The notes beneath the pieces are model-generated. The model made no database searches. It was not told the DNA's origin and saw nothing but the letters and a program-made list of their open reading frames with translations. A program made the position numbers and the translations under genes. A stretch of 60,446 nucleotides of DNA, taken from an uncultured Oxalobacteraceae bacterium (GTDB lineage: Bacteria > Pseudomonadota > Gammaproteobacteria > Burkholderiales > Burkholderiaceae). The stretch is from assembly GCA_946479255.1 (NCBI GenBank), contig CAMLFK010000004.1, positions 1 through 60,446 of the forward strand, read 5' to 3'. Below, one piece after another: positions 53,082 through 60,446 of this stretch (position 1 is its first letter; each line of letters opens with the position of its first letter).

Positions 53082-54911
53082 ATGGGAAAACGATTCCTGC
53101 TTGTGTCGGCCGACGAGGCCGACGTGCACTATCTTCGCCAAGTGTGCGATGCCCAGTTGCCGATGGTCAGCGCCATCGACGCAGCGGCCACCTTGTCGCG
53201 CGCCCTCCTTCGGTTCAAAGCGGCGCCGCCCGACCTGATCATTGCCGCATGCAATCTGGCCGACAGCCGCGGCCTTGCCACCCTGGAGCGGCTGCTGGCG
53301 GCCAGTCCGCGCACGCCGATTCTTACCTTGCACGACGACGAATCCGATCCGCTCATCAGCGCCGCCATGGAATGCGGCGCCAGCGGCTTTCTGGTGCGGC
53401 ACCGCTACGGCCACTACTACACGGTGCTGGAAAGCCAGGCCGCGCTGAAGCTTCCGCCAGGCACGATCCTGGTGCGGCCGGACGGCAGCGAAGCGGTCAT
53501 CGAGGACTCGACCGCGCCGATCCGCACGGCCGACGGGCAATTCGCCGGAGCCGTCATCGTGTTCCACGACGTCAGCGCCGCCCACGACATGGTGCAGCAG
53601 ATGTCGCACCTGGCCACCCACGATTTCCTTACCGACTTGCCGAACCGCGTCATGCTGCACGACCGCATTCGCCATGCCGTCGCCACCGGCGAGCGCGACC
53701 GCATCGGCTTCGCCGTGCTCTACCTCGACCTGGACAACTTCAAGTATGTCAACGATTCGCTCGGCCACCCGATCGGCGACAAACTGCTGCGCTCGGTTGC
53801 GGCGCGCCTGCTGGCCAGCGTGCGCGGCAGCGACACCGTCAGCCGCCAGGGCGGCGATGAATTCGTCATGCTGGTGCTTGACACCTTTTCGCGGCTGGAT
53901 GCCTCGATCGCCGCCGACAAGATTTTGGAAACCCTCACCAAGCCGCACTTTATCGACGGCCACGAATTGCACATTTCCGGCAGCATCGGCATCAGCCAGT
54001 TTCCGGACGACGGCAACGACGCGGTCACCCTGATCAAGCACGCCGATACCGCCATGTACGAGGCCAAGGACAAGGGCAAGAACAAGCGCCAGTTTTTCGT
54101 TTCCGACATGAACGCCCGCGCCATCGAGCGCCAGCGCATTGAAACCAATCTGCGCCACGCGCTCGAGCGCGGCGAATTGCACCTGCACTATCAGCCCAAA
54201 GTCGACTTGCGCACTGGCGTACCGATCGGCGCCGAGGCGTTGATGCGCTGGACGCATCCGGACTGGGGGCATGTCTCGCCGGAGCGTTTCATCCACGTGG
54301 CCGAAGATTTCGGGCTGATCGTGCCATTGGGGCGCTGGGCCTTGCGCCAGGCTTGCACCCAGGCACGTGCCTGGCAATTGACCGGCATGCCGCTCAAGAC
54401 CATTGCCGTCAATGTGTCGGCCATCGAATTCAAGCGTGCCGAGTTTGCCGACAACGTACGCGCCATCCTCGACGACACCGGCCTGCCGCCCGGATGCCTT
54501 GAACTGGAAATCACCGAAAGCGTGCTCATGCATGACGCCGAGATCAGCCGCGGCATCCTGGCCCGGCTGAAGAACATGGGCGTGGGGGTCGCGGTCGACG
54601 ATTTCGGCACTGGCTATTCCAGCCTCAGCTACCTCAAGCGTTTCCCGATTGACGTGTTGAAGATCGACAAGTCCTTTGTGAGCGGAATCGGCACCAGCCT
54701 GGACGATGGCAGCATCGCGGCCGCCGTGATTTCGATGGGCAGCAACCTGAAGTACAAAGTGGTGGCCGAAGGCGTGGAAGACCAGTTCCAGCTCGACTTC
54801 CTGCGCGAGCGCCACTGCGACGAGGCGCAAGGCTTTTTCTTCAGCAAGCCGCTCGACGTAACCGCTTTCGAAGGAATGATGTATGCCACGTCGAGGACTT
54901 GGCAGCAATAA
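53082..54911 (+). CDS. GGDEF-EAL bifunctional c-di-GMP protein with pseudo-receiver domain
   Basis: Cytoplasmic 609-residue regulator. The N-terminal receiver-like domain (about 1-120) lacks the phosphoacceptor Asp (DLIIAACNLAD instead of LLDL). A short PAS-like segment (about 120-180, IRTADGQFAGAVIVFHDV) follows, then a GGDEF domain with intact GGDEF (RQGGDEFVML, near 263) and an EAL domain with GAEALMRW (near 385), DDFGTGYSSL and the terminal QGFFFSKP. Both catalytic motifs are kept, so it may make or degrade c-di-GMP, possibly tied to exopolysaccharide or pectin use. AGAGGCG precedes the ATG at 53082. Confidence 0.93.
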   Translation: MGKRFLLVSADEADVHYLRQVCDAQLPMVSAIDAAATLSRALLRFKAAPPDLIIAACNLADSRGLATLERLLAASPRTPILTLHDDESDPLISAAMECGASGFLVRHRYGHYYTVLESQAALKLPPGTILVRPDGSEAVIEDSTAPIRTADGQFAGAVIVFHDVSAAHDMVQQMSHLATHDFLTDLPNRVMLHDRIRHAVATGERDRIGFAVLYLDLDNFKYVNDSLGHPIGDKLLRSVAARLLASVRGSDTVSRQGGDEFVMLVLDTFSRLDASIAADKILETLTKPHFIDGHELHISGSIGISQFPDDGNDAVTLIKHADTAMYEAKDKGKNKRQFFVSDMNARAIERQRIETNLRHALERGELHLHYQPKVDLRTGVPIGAEALMRWTHPDWGHVSPERFIHVAEDFGLIVPLGRWALRQACTQARAWQLTGMPLKTIAVNVSAIEFKRAEFADNVRAILDDTGLPPGCLELEITESVLMHDAEISRGILARLKNMGVGVAVDDFGTGYSSLSYLKRFPIDVLKIDKSFVSGIGTSLDDGSIAAAVISMGSNLKYKVVAEGVEDQFQLDFLRERHCDEAQGFFFSKPLDVTAFEGMMYATSRTWQQ

Positions 54912-54945
54912 AAAAAAGCGCGCTCGACAGACGTCGGAGCGTGCT
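54909..54945 (-). terminator. Intrinsic terminator of the alanine-rich gene
   Basis: On the minus strand AGCACGCTC and GAGCGCGCT form a 9-base stem (one wobble) around an 11-base loop, followed by eight to nine Ts. It lies 34 bases past the stop of the 54979-55242 gene and overlaps the TAA of the GGDEF-EAL gene. Confidence 0.8.
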
Positions 54946-54978
54946 TGGCTGCATCGCGCGAGGCGGCGCGGTCATCCC

Positions 54979-55242
54979 TTACTTCGCGGCTGCGGCTGGC
55001 TTAGCCTTGGCAGCGTTGGCGTTCGCCTGGGGAGCTGGAGCATTCAGCTTGGCATTGGCGGCCACAGCCTGGCCATCGCTTGCTGCGGCTGGCTTGGCGG
55101 CGGCATCGCCGGCGACTGGAGCAGTGGCTTGGCCCGCTGCAGGAGCCGCAGGCGCGGCGGCCGGCGCAGCAGGAGCTGGCTCAGCGGCATTGGCGAATGC
55201 GGACAGGGACAGGATCGCAGCGAACAGGGCAAGTTTCTTCAT
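54979..55242 (-). CDS. Small secreted Ala/Pro-rich protein
   Basis: A short 87-residue frame: signal peptide MKKLALFAAILSLSAFANA, then a mature region of Ala, Pro and Lys with little else (APAAPAAAPAAPAAG..., ending AKAKPAAAAK). The clean signal peptide and the strong terminator downstream support a real gene. No folded domain is expected; periplasmic linker or sponge-type proteins look like this. No family known to me. Confidence 0.65.
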   Translation of the reverse strand: MKKLALFAAILSLSAFANAAEPAPAAPAAAPAAPAAGQATAPVAGDAAAKPAAASDGQAVAANAKLNAPAPQANANAAKAKPAAAAK

Positions 55243-55496
55243 ATTGGTATCTCCAGGTATTGAAAAAGTGTGGCGCAGCCAAGGTAAAACGGTCTGCTAC
55301 CTCAGCAAGTACTGCGAGGCCAGAATACATGGCTTAACAATCGTACATACGGTTTTGACACATTTGGTAGCATTTGTTTCAGGCCTTGCTGCCAGCAAAA
55401 CTCCTACACCACGGGCACCCGCGCGCCTACGGAATCAGGGGAACCGATGGCCTAGGATGGCCTTTTCGACAGTTACAAGATGCGAAGGAGAAAGCA

Positions 55497-55823
55497 ATGG
55501 CTAAGCAAGGAAGCCACGGTGCGGCGAACGGCAATCAGCAATCAATCGCCGGCGAGACCGACCAGCCAGTCGATGGCATTGCCGGCACGCATGCCGGTGG
55601 AATCGAACCGGCGGGACAGGATGTGAACGCCGGCGCGGTGGGTGAAGGTCCCGGCAAGCGCCACGAAGGAAACGCGCAGAAAGGCGACAAAGGCAACAAG
55701 CAGTCCGGCAGCATTGCCGAGGGCGATCAGGATAAGGGCGCGCCCTACCCTGGCACCGAGACCGGGACGGTGGGCACGCAGGGCCCGGGCGGTGCGCAAC
55801 AAGGCGGGAACGTCAAAGGCTAG
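55497..55823 (+). CDS. Hydrophilic glycine-rich protein (108 residues)
   Basis: A 108-residue frame starting MAKQGSHGAANGNQQ with AAGGAG 6 bases before the ATG. It is unusually rich in Gly, Gln, Lys, Asp and Glu, with almost no large hydrophobic residues, resembling a disordered stress protein of the KGG/LEA-like kind. The stop codon lies in the loop of a strong hairpin. No signal peptide. Function unknown. Confidence 0.65.
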   Translation: MAKQGSHGAANGNQQSIAGETDQPVDGIAGTHAGGIEPAGQDVNAGAVGEGPGKRHEGNAQKGDKGNKQSGSIAEGDQDKGAPYPGTETGTVGTQGPGGAQQGGNVKG

Positions 55824-55839
55824 CGAATGACGTTCCCGC
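55804..55839. terminator. Bidirectional hairpin terminator between the glycine-rich and GH97 genes
   Basis: GCGGGAACGTCA and TGACGTTCCCGC form a perfect 12-base stem with a 12-base loop that contains the glycine-rich gene's TAG stop. It lies between two convergent genes. No U-run follows, so Rho-assisted or a transcript-stability element. Confidence 0.65.
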
Positions 55840-55854
55840 TACAGTGCTGTCACC

Positions 55855-57789
55855 TTATTTGACGGGTTCCAAGATCACAGCAGCGCCGCCTGCGGACGCG
55901 AGCTTGAGCTTGAGAACGTCGCCGGCAGTGAGCTCGCGTTGCACGCGCACCAGCTCGTTTGGCGTGGCGCCATCCTCCCAGATCGTGGCGCGATATTTCC
56001 CAGCGGGCAGGAAGCGCAGCGGCACGCTCTGGGTGCTGCCGCCATTTGCATCGTCCGCCTTTATCGCGCCGAGGTACCATGTGCTGCCCTGGCGCCGCGC
56101 CAGCACGATGTCGCGGCCCGGCTCGCCGGACAGGAAGCGCGTCTCGTCCCATGCGGTCGGTACGCGCTGGATGAAGTCGAATCCGGCGGCGTCGCGATAG
56201 GCATCCGGATGGTCGGACACCATCTGCAGCGGGCTCTCGTAGACCACGTACATCGCCAGCGCCTGGCCGCGTGTGCTCTGCGTCAGAGGCATCTCTTCGT
56301 TCACGGCAAAAGTCGACGGCGTGGCATTGCGGAAGCCTCCCGGCGTGTAGTCGATCGGGCCGGCCAGCATGCGCGTGTAAGGCAGCATCAGGTTGTGCTG
56401 CGGCGTGATCCTCTTGGTCATCTTGTTCCACTCCGCGCCCATCACGCCTTCCTGGGTGATGAAATTCGGATAGCTGCGATTCAGCCCGGCCGGAACGTAG
56501 GCGCCATGCAGGTTCAGCAGCAGCTTGCGCTTTGCCGTGGCCTGCGCGATACGGTGGTAGAAGTCGACGATGTCCTGGTCGTCGCGTTCCATGAAATCGC
56601 CCTTGACGCCTTTGATGCCCCAGCTCGCGTACAGGTCGAGCACCTGGTCCATGCGCGCCGCCACATGTTCCCAGTGGGCCCACAGCATCAGGCCGACGCC
56701 CTTGCTTTCCGCGTAGCGCACCAGCGCCGGGATGTCGATGCCATCCGCGGCACGGGTAATGTCGGTGGTCGGCAGCGCGATCCAGCCTTGGGCGTTGTTG
56801 GAGCCAACGGCCCAGCCCGCGTCGATCAGGTAATACGGCAATCCGGCGGCGGCCGCAAAATCGATGAAGCGGCGGTAGCTGTCCATGCTTGGCTTCATGC
56901 CGACCGTGGGGCTCGAATACCAGTCCCACGCAGCCTTGCCCGGCTTCACCCAGCTGAAGTCACCTTGCGGGGCCGGGTTCAGGTTGCCGATCAGGTGAGA
57001 GCCGATCAGGTCGCCGGCACGGTCGCCCATCATGACGACACGCCAGGCCGTCGTCAGCCCTGCCGTGGACACGAAGGCCGGGCCGGTCCGCTTTGGCGGC
57101 GCCGACAGCCGCACCTGCAATGCGCCGCCTTCACGCCACAGCGAGGCGCCGGTATATCCCGCGAGATTGGCCTGGGTGATGGCGTACGTCGTGCGCCCTG
57201 ATGGCGCGGTGCAGACGGTTGGGACGTCGTACGCAACGTTAGCGCGCATCTGCGACACTTTCATGCCTTCGAACGGTACCTCGTGCGCACCGGTTGCGAC
57301 CGATACCAGGCAGTGGGGATCGCCTGCCGGCACGAATGTGGTACGTTCGCCGCGCAGGCGCACCGGTTTAACAGTACCGATGCGGTAACGGAACGCGACC
57401 CCATCGTCATAGGCACGCACGTCGATATAGAGCCGGCGGCCGGCGGGCGCGCGCTCGCGGAAGACCAGGGTGGCACCGCGATAACGGTCGCGTGCGCTCG
57501 CGGCCTTGGTGGCGACCAGCGGGATCGTCCGGTCGACTTTGACGTCCTCACGCCGTTCCAGTGTGAGTCCGCCGAATGCCGGGGCGCCGTCAAGTTCGAG
57601 ACCCAGCGTCGACGGCGCAATGACCGTTTCCCCGCCGCGCACAATCGTGAACTGGCTGGCGTCACCTTCGATGCGGATGGAGACGCGCCCATCGGGAGAC
57701 GAGACAAGGGCAGGCGCCGCGACAGCGTACGCTACCGGCAGCAGAACAGTAGCGACGGCCGCCGCAATCGAAGTCAAAGATGGTTTCAT
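55855..57789 (-). CDS. Glycoside hydrolase family 97 alpha-glucosidase-like protein
   Basis: Secreted GH97 enzyme, 644 residues from the ATG at 57789, with signal MKPSLTSIAAAVATVLLPVAYAVA. The N-terminal beta-sandwich (about 30-260) precedes a catalytic barrel (about 270-560) with WDWYSSPTVGMKPSMD, YYLIDAGWAVG, the GVKGDFMERDDQDIV acidic cluster and NRSYPNFITQEGVMGAEW with the base Glu. GH97 members hydrolyse alpha-glucosides or galactosides (retaining and inverting subtypes). Convergent with the glycine-rich gene. Confidence 0.92.
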   Translation of the reverse strand: MKPSLTSIAAAVATVLLPVAYAVAAPALVSSPDGRVSIRIEGDASQFTIVRGGETVIAPSTLGLELDGAPAFGGLTLERREDVKVDRTIPLVATKAASARDRYRGATLVFRERAPAGRRLYIDVRAYDDGVAFRYRIGTVKPVRLRGERTTFVPAGDPHCLVSVATGAHEVPFEGMKVSQMRANVAYDVPTVCTAPSGRTTYAITQANLAGYTGASLWREGGALQVRLSAPPKRTGPAFVSTAGLTTAWRVVMMGDRAGDLIGSHLIGNLNPAPQGDFSWVKPGKAAWDWYSSPTVGMKPSMDSYRRFIDFAAAAGLPYYLIDAGWAVGSNNAQGWIALPTTDITRAADGIDIPALVRYAESKGVGLMLWAHWEHVAARMDQVLDLYASWGIKGVKGDFMERDDQDIVDFYHRIAQATAKRKLLLNLHGAYVPAGLNRSYPNFITQEGVMGAEWNKMTKRITPQHNLMLPYTRMLAGPIDYTPGGFRNATPSTFAVNEEMPLTQSTRGQALAMYVVYESPLQMVSDHPDAYRDAAGFDFIQRVPTAWDETRFLSGEPGRDIVLARRQGSTWYLGAIKADDANGGSTQSVPLRFLPAGKYRATIWEDGATPNELVRVQRELTAGDVLKLKLASAGGAAVILEPVK

Positions 57790-57918
57790 CGTAGTGTAAG
57801 GTTCCGAGTATTTGGAGGAGGACATTGGAGTGCAAGAAAACGAGCAATCCCGTAGGCTCAACAGTATATTGGTTTTTTATATTTAAACAACCACTGCATC
57901 CAAAAAGAAAGACACACA

Positions 57919-58026
57919 TTGGTGTCAGGCCCGGCAAGCCCATTGCTGTCAGGTACGGCAAGCGAACATCTATTGAACTACTTGGCAGAGGCGAAGTTCC
58001 TTGATGTTCGTATGACGGACCTGACA
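57919..58026. repeat. REP-like elements, two direct copies and one inverted copy
   Basis: TTGGTGTCAGGCCCGGCAAGC at 57919 and TTGCTGTCAGGTACGGCAAGC at 57943 (period 24), with the inverted motif GACGGACCTGACA at 58014-58026. Such TGTCAGG-type palindromic elements mark REP/REPIN sequences mobilised by RAYT transposases; no transposase gene lies here. Another GACACCAGGTA stands at 58076. The rest of the 349-base gap between 57790 and 58138 holds nothing I recognise. Confidence 0.6.
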
Positions 58027-58138
58027 CTGTTGCGCCTGCTAAATCCAGATATATTACATCTTCGGCTGACCTATTGACACCAGGTATTTTTGGACTTCAA
58101 GGTGCTACAGTGTTTTCTCTGCAATATTTGTTCTCAGC

Positions 58139-58965
58139 ATGCCAACCTTTTTAAGCCCTCTTCGGTCAGTTGTCCTGATCGCCAACACCGTCGCGATAAG
58201 CTGCGCCTTATTGTCTGCATCCAATGCGTGGGCCGCGCCCAAGATCAAGGTCCCGGACCCGCGCGAAACCCGTGGGCTCCGGGCCGGCGCCGTGCAGGCA
58301 GTCAAGGCCGGGATCAAGGCCCGCCAGCCGGATGTGTTACTGATGGCTGGCACGATGATGGAGGAAGGCATCTGCATGAAGGCCGACTGGGAAAAGGCCA
58401 TCACTCTCTATGAGATGGCGTACCAGGAGCGTAGCCCCACTGCCTCTGGTCCGCGATGATCGCCGCGCTGGCAGTGCCCGGGCGAGATAACGGCCGCGCC
58501 TTGTGGTACGCCGCCCAGCGTTGGCGTCCCAAAGGTCTGCCTTCCGGCTGAATTCCAACGGCCGACCCGATCAAGGAGCTTGATGCGTTCAACACGCAGC
58601 TCGAACACATGGCCCCGGAGCTGTTTAAAGCGTGTGTGTACATGGTCGGCGTCACCAACGAAGTGTTCGGCAACGTCCAGTTTCCGCCCAGCGCCTTGTA
58701 CTACGGGGTGCAAGGGAACCTGACCATGAAATTTACCCCGTCCAGCGGCACCATCGCCTGGACGTTTGAACAGACGGCAGACAGTACGGCAAGCTATCGC
58801 GCCATCGCCAGTAATCAGTTCGACGATGAGCACAAGATCGACAAAATCCTGCTGACCTACGTGACCGCGAAAGGCAAATATGCACTCGGACGCTATGCCC
58901 GGCCCGACGGCATCGACCCCGGCATCGTCTTGTTTTCCATGTTTGTGTTTGCGATAACGAACTGA
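58139..58965 (+). pseudogene. Broken secreted Sel1-repeat-like protein gene
   Basis: First frame (58139-58459) encodes MPTFLSPLRSVVLIANTVAIS with a signal peptide and a Sel1-like helix pair (ADWEKAITLYEMAYQERSPTAS). A frameshift near 58445 changes frame to MIAALAVPGRDNGRALWYAAQR (from 58456). A TGA at 58549-58551 then interrupts that frame, which resumes IPTADPIKELDAF and runs to GIVLFSMFVFAITN, ending at 58965. The function of the C-terminal beta-rich part (GNVQFPPSALYYG) is unknown. One frameshift plus one nonsense codon, so a pseudogene unless there are sequencing errors. Confidence 0.8.
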
Positions 58966-59102
58966 AATCGGCATCGTCACAATTAATGGTCCCAGCGCCA
59001 CCAAATTTATCAAATCGGCTTACACATCGCTTACATGCAGAAAAATAGATCGCCAAGCGGTGACGAAACACACTAAAAAATTTCGTAAGCTATTGATTTA
59101 AT

Positions 59103-59179
<77 letters not shown>

Positions 59180-59252
59180 TATGTCGCCAGCATGGATAGC
59201 TGGTGGAAATGACAACGGGCTGTCAAATGAATGACAGCCCGTCCTTTGAACT

Positions 59253-59329
59253 TGGTCGGAGTACAAGGATTCGAACCTTGGACCCCCTGGTCCCAAACCA
59301 GGTGCGCTACCGGACTGCGCCACACTCCG
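59253..59329 (-). tRNA. tRNA-Pro (anticodon TGG)
   Basis: A 77-base cloverleaf starting CGGAGTG with acceptor pairing to TACTCCG, encoded CCA, anticodon loop TTTGGGA (TGG) and T-arm GGTTCGAATCC. It lies 73 bases upstream of the Arg tRNA on the same strand and downstream of glmM, so the two tRNAs may be processed from one transcript. Confidence 0.95.
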
Positions 59330-59430
59330 AAGACAATATTATACTGCGCGGTCCCAGGGGCGTCAACGTCACTTTCCCAAGTTTCCCGGACGACAAGAGG
59401 GCAATGCTACACCGCCCTCCCCGCCCTTCT

Positions 59431-60446
59431 TTAGGCCGCATCGACCTTGTCGGCGATGCGGCGCGCGGACGATTCGGCCACGGCTGCGCTCTTGGCTTCG
59501 ACCATCACGCGGATCAGCGGTTCCGTGCCGGAGGCGCGGATCAGCACGCGTCCGGCGTCGGCCAGTTCGCGCTCGACAGCTTCCTTCTCAGCAACCATGG
59601 CGGAATTCTTCGTCCAGTCAAATCCAGCTGGTACTTTCACGTTGATCAGGGTCTGCGGATATAGGGTCAGCTCGCCGCAGCATTCGTCCAGCGACTTGCC
59701 GCTGCGCTTGAGTGCGGAGAGCACTTGCAGCGACGACACGATGCCGTCGCCAGTGGTGTGCTTGTCCAGTGCCAACAGGTGACCGGAACCTTCGCCGCCG
59801 AACAGCCAGCCGTTTTCCTTCATGACTTCCAGCACGTAGCGGTCGCCGACCTTGGCGCGGGCAAAGCCGATGCCGAGTTCCTTGAAGGCGACTTCCAGTG
59901 CCATATTGGTCATCAGCGTGCCGACGGCGCCGGCTACCGGGCCGGTCGTCATGCGGTCGCGCACCATCACGTAAAGGAGCTCGTCACCGTTGTAGATGCG
60001 GCCGGTGCGGTCGCACATGAGCAGGCGGTCGGCGTCGCCATCGAGTGCGATGCCGAGGTCGGCGCCGTGCTTGACGACGGCCTCGGACAGGGCCTTGGGC
60101 GCCGTGGCACCGAAGCCAGCATTGATATTGAAGCCGTCCGGGCTGGCGCCAATCGCGATGACTTCAGCGCCCAGTTCATGGAACACGCTCGGGGCGATGT
60201 GGTAAGCCGCGCCGTGGGCGCAGTCGACCACGATCTTCAGGCCGTGCAGGTCCAGCTCGTTCGGGAAGGTACCTTTGCAGAATTCAATGTAGCGGCCCTG
60301 GGCATGGTCGAGGCGCTTGGCGCGCCCCAGTTTTTCCGACGGCACGCATCCCATCGGCTGGTCGATGGCTTCTTCGATTTCCAGCTCGACCGCGTCCGGC
60401 AGCTTGGTGCCGTGCTCGGAAAAGAACTTGATGCCGTTGTCCTGGA
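59431..60446 (-). CDS. glmM: Phosphoglucosamine mutase GlmM (partial, N-terminus beyond right edge)
   Basis: Interconverts glucosamine-6-phosphate and glucosamine-1-phosphate for UDP-GlcNAc supply, needed for peptidoglycan, LPS and the polysaccharide genes of this window. The 338 visible residues contain the metal-binding loop [10 protein letters not shown], the sugar-binding [11 protein letters not shown] and the phosphate-binding [16 protein letters not shown] near the C-terminus. The serine active-site loop lies outside the window. Full length would be about 445 residues. Confidence 0.95.
   Translation of the reverse strand, partial: QDNGIKFFSEHGTKLPDAVELEIEEAIDQPMGCVPSEKLGRAKRLDHAQGRYIEFCKGTFPNELDLHGLKIVVDCAHGAAYHIAPSVFHELGAEVIAIGASPDGFNINAGFGATAPKALSEAVVKHGADLGIALDGDADRLLMCDRTGRIYNGDELLYVMVRDRMTTGPVAGAVGTLMTNMALEVAFKELGIGFARAKVGDRYVLEVMKENGWLFGGEGSGHLLALDKHTTGDGIVSSLQVLSALKRSGKSLDECCGELTLYPQTLINVKVPAGFDWTKNSAMVAEKEAVERELADAGRVLIRASGTEPLIRVMVEAKSAAVAESSARRIADKVDAA

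Noticed and set aside
59041..59102. Extra tRNA or tmRNA beside the Arg tRNA
   Set aside because: No cloverleaf or tag-peptide frame found; only A/T-rich spacer.

Overview
This window is high-GC chromosomal DNA from a betaproteobacterium, most likely an Oxalobacteraceae member of the Massilia/Duganella/Janthinobacterium type. The evidence is the gene families, the codon bias, the pectin-degrading genes, the polysaccharide locus, and a glmM gene beside tRNA-Pro and tRNA-Arg. No database search was run; all names rest on motifs, length and context.

Region 1 (1-13.3 kb) is part of a type VI secretion (T6SS) locus. On the minus strand lie tssH/clpV (cut by the left edge), a mini-ORF, hcp, tssC, tssB and a TPR lipoprotein. 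Divergent from them are tssJ and tssL. A second minus-strand block holds an M15 peptidase resembling TagX, then tssM, tagF and an OmpA/BON protein in TagN position. tssK, tssA, tssE-G and vgrG are not visible. Region 2 (13.3-17.3 kb) is a two-gene DNA repair operon, a FAN1-type VRR-NUC nuclease and an XPD/DinG-type Fe-S helicase with a Cas4-like nuclease domain, behind a LexA-like box. Region 3 (17.3-21.7 kb) is a four-gene LiaF-like/LytS/LytTR envelope-sensing operon, two small basic ORFs and a GH19 lysozyme/chitinase.

Region 4 (21.7-47.8 kb) is a Wzx/Wzy-type polysaccharide locus. The plus-strand operon contains a WbpM/CapD dehydratase, WbpA-B-D-E-type enzymes that should give UDP-GlcNAc3NAcA, Wzx, Wzy, two GT4 glycosyltransferases, a FemAB-like and a deacetylase-like protein, a DegT aminotransferase, the initiating sugar transferase, a PAP2 phosphatase and an acyltransferase. 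A facing minus-strand operon encodes Wza, Wzc, a beta-helix protein and a methyltransferase. Next come a TonB-like protein with a pentapeptide repeat, and a flavin reductase paired with a metallo-beta-lactamase-fold protein resembling the catalytic part of CMP-Neu5Ac hydroxylase.

Region 5 (47.8-58 kb) is a plant-polysaccharide catabolic island: a FadR-type regulator with its operators, a GH28 polygalacturonase, a PL1 pectate lyase fused to a pectinesterase, a GGDEF/EAL protein and a GH97 glucosidase. It shows heavy decay or assembly collapse. The regulator lacks most of its ligand domain, the lyase-esterase gene carries two internal deletions with frameshifts, and a PEP-CTERM tail is stranded next to its own terminator. 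Region 6 (57.9-60.4 kb) has REP-like repeats, a broken gene, tRNA-Arg(TCT), tRNA-Pro(TGG) and the 3' part of glmM.
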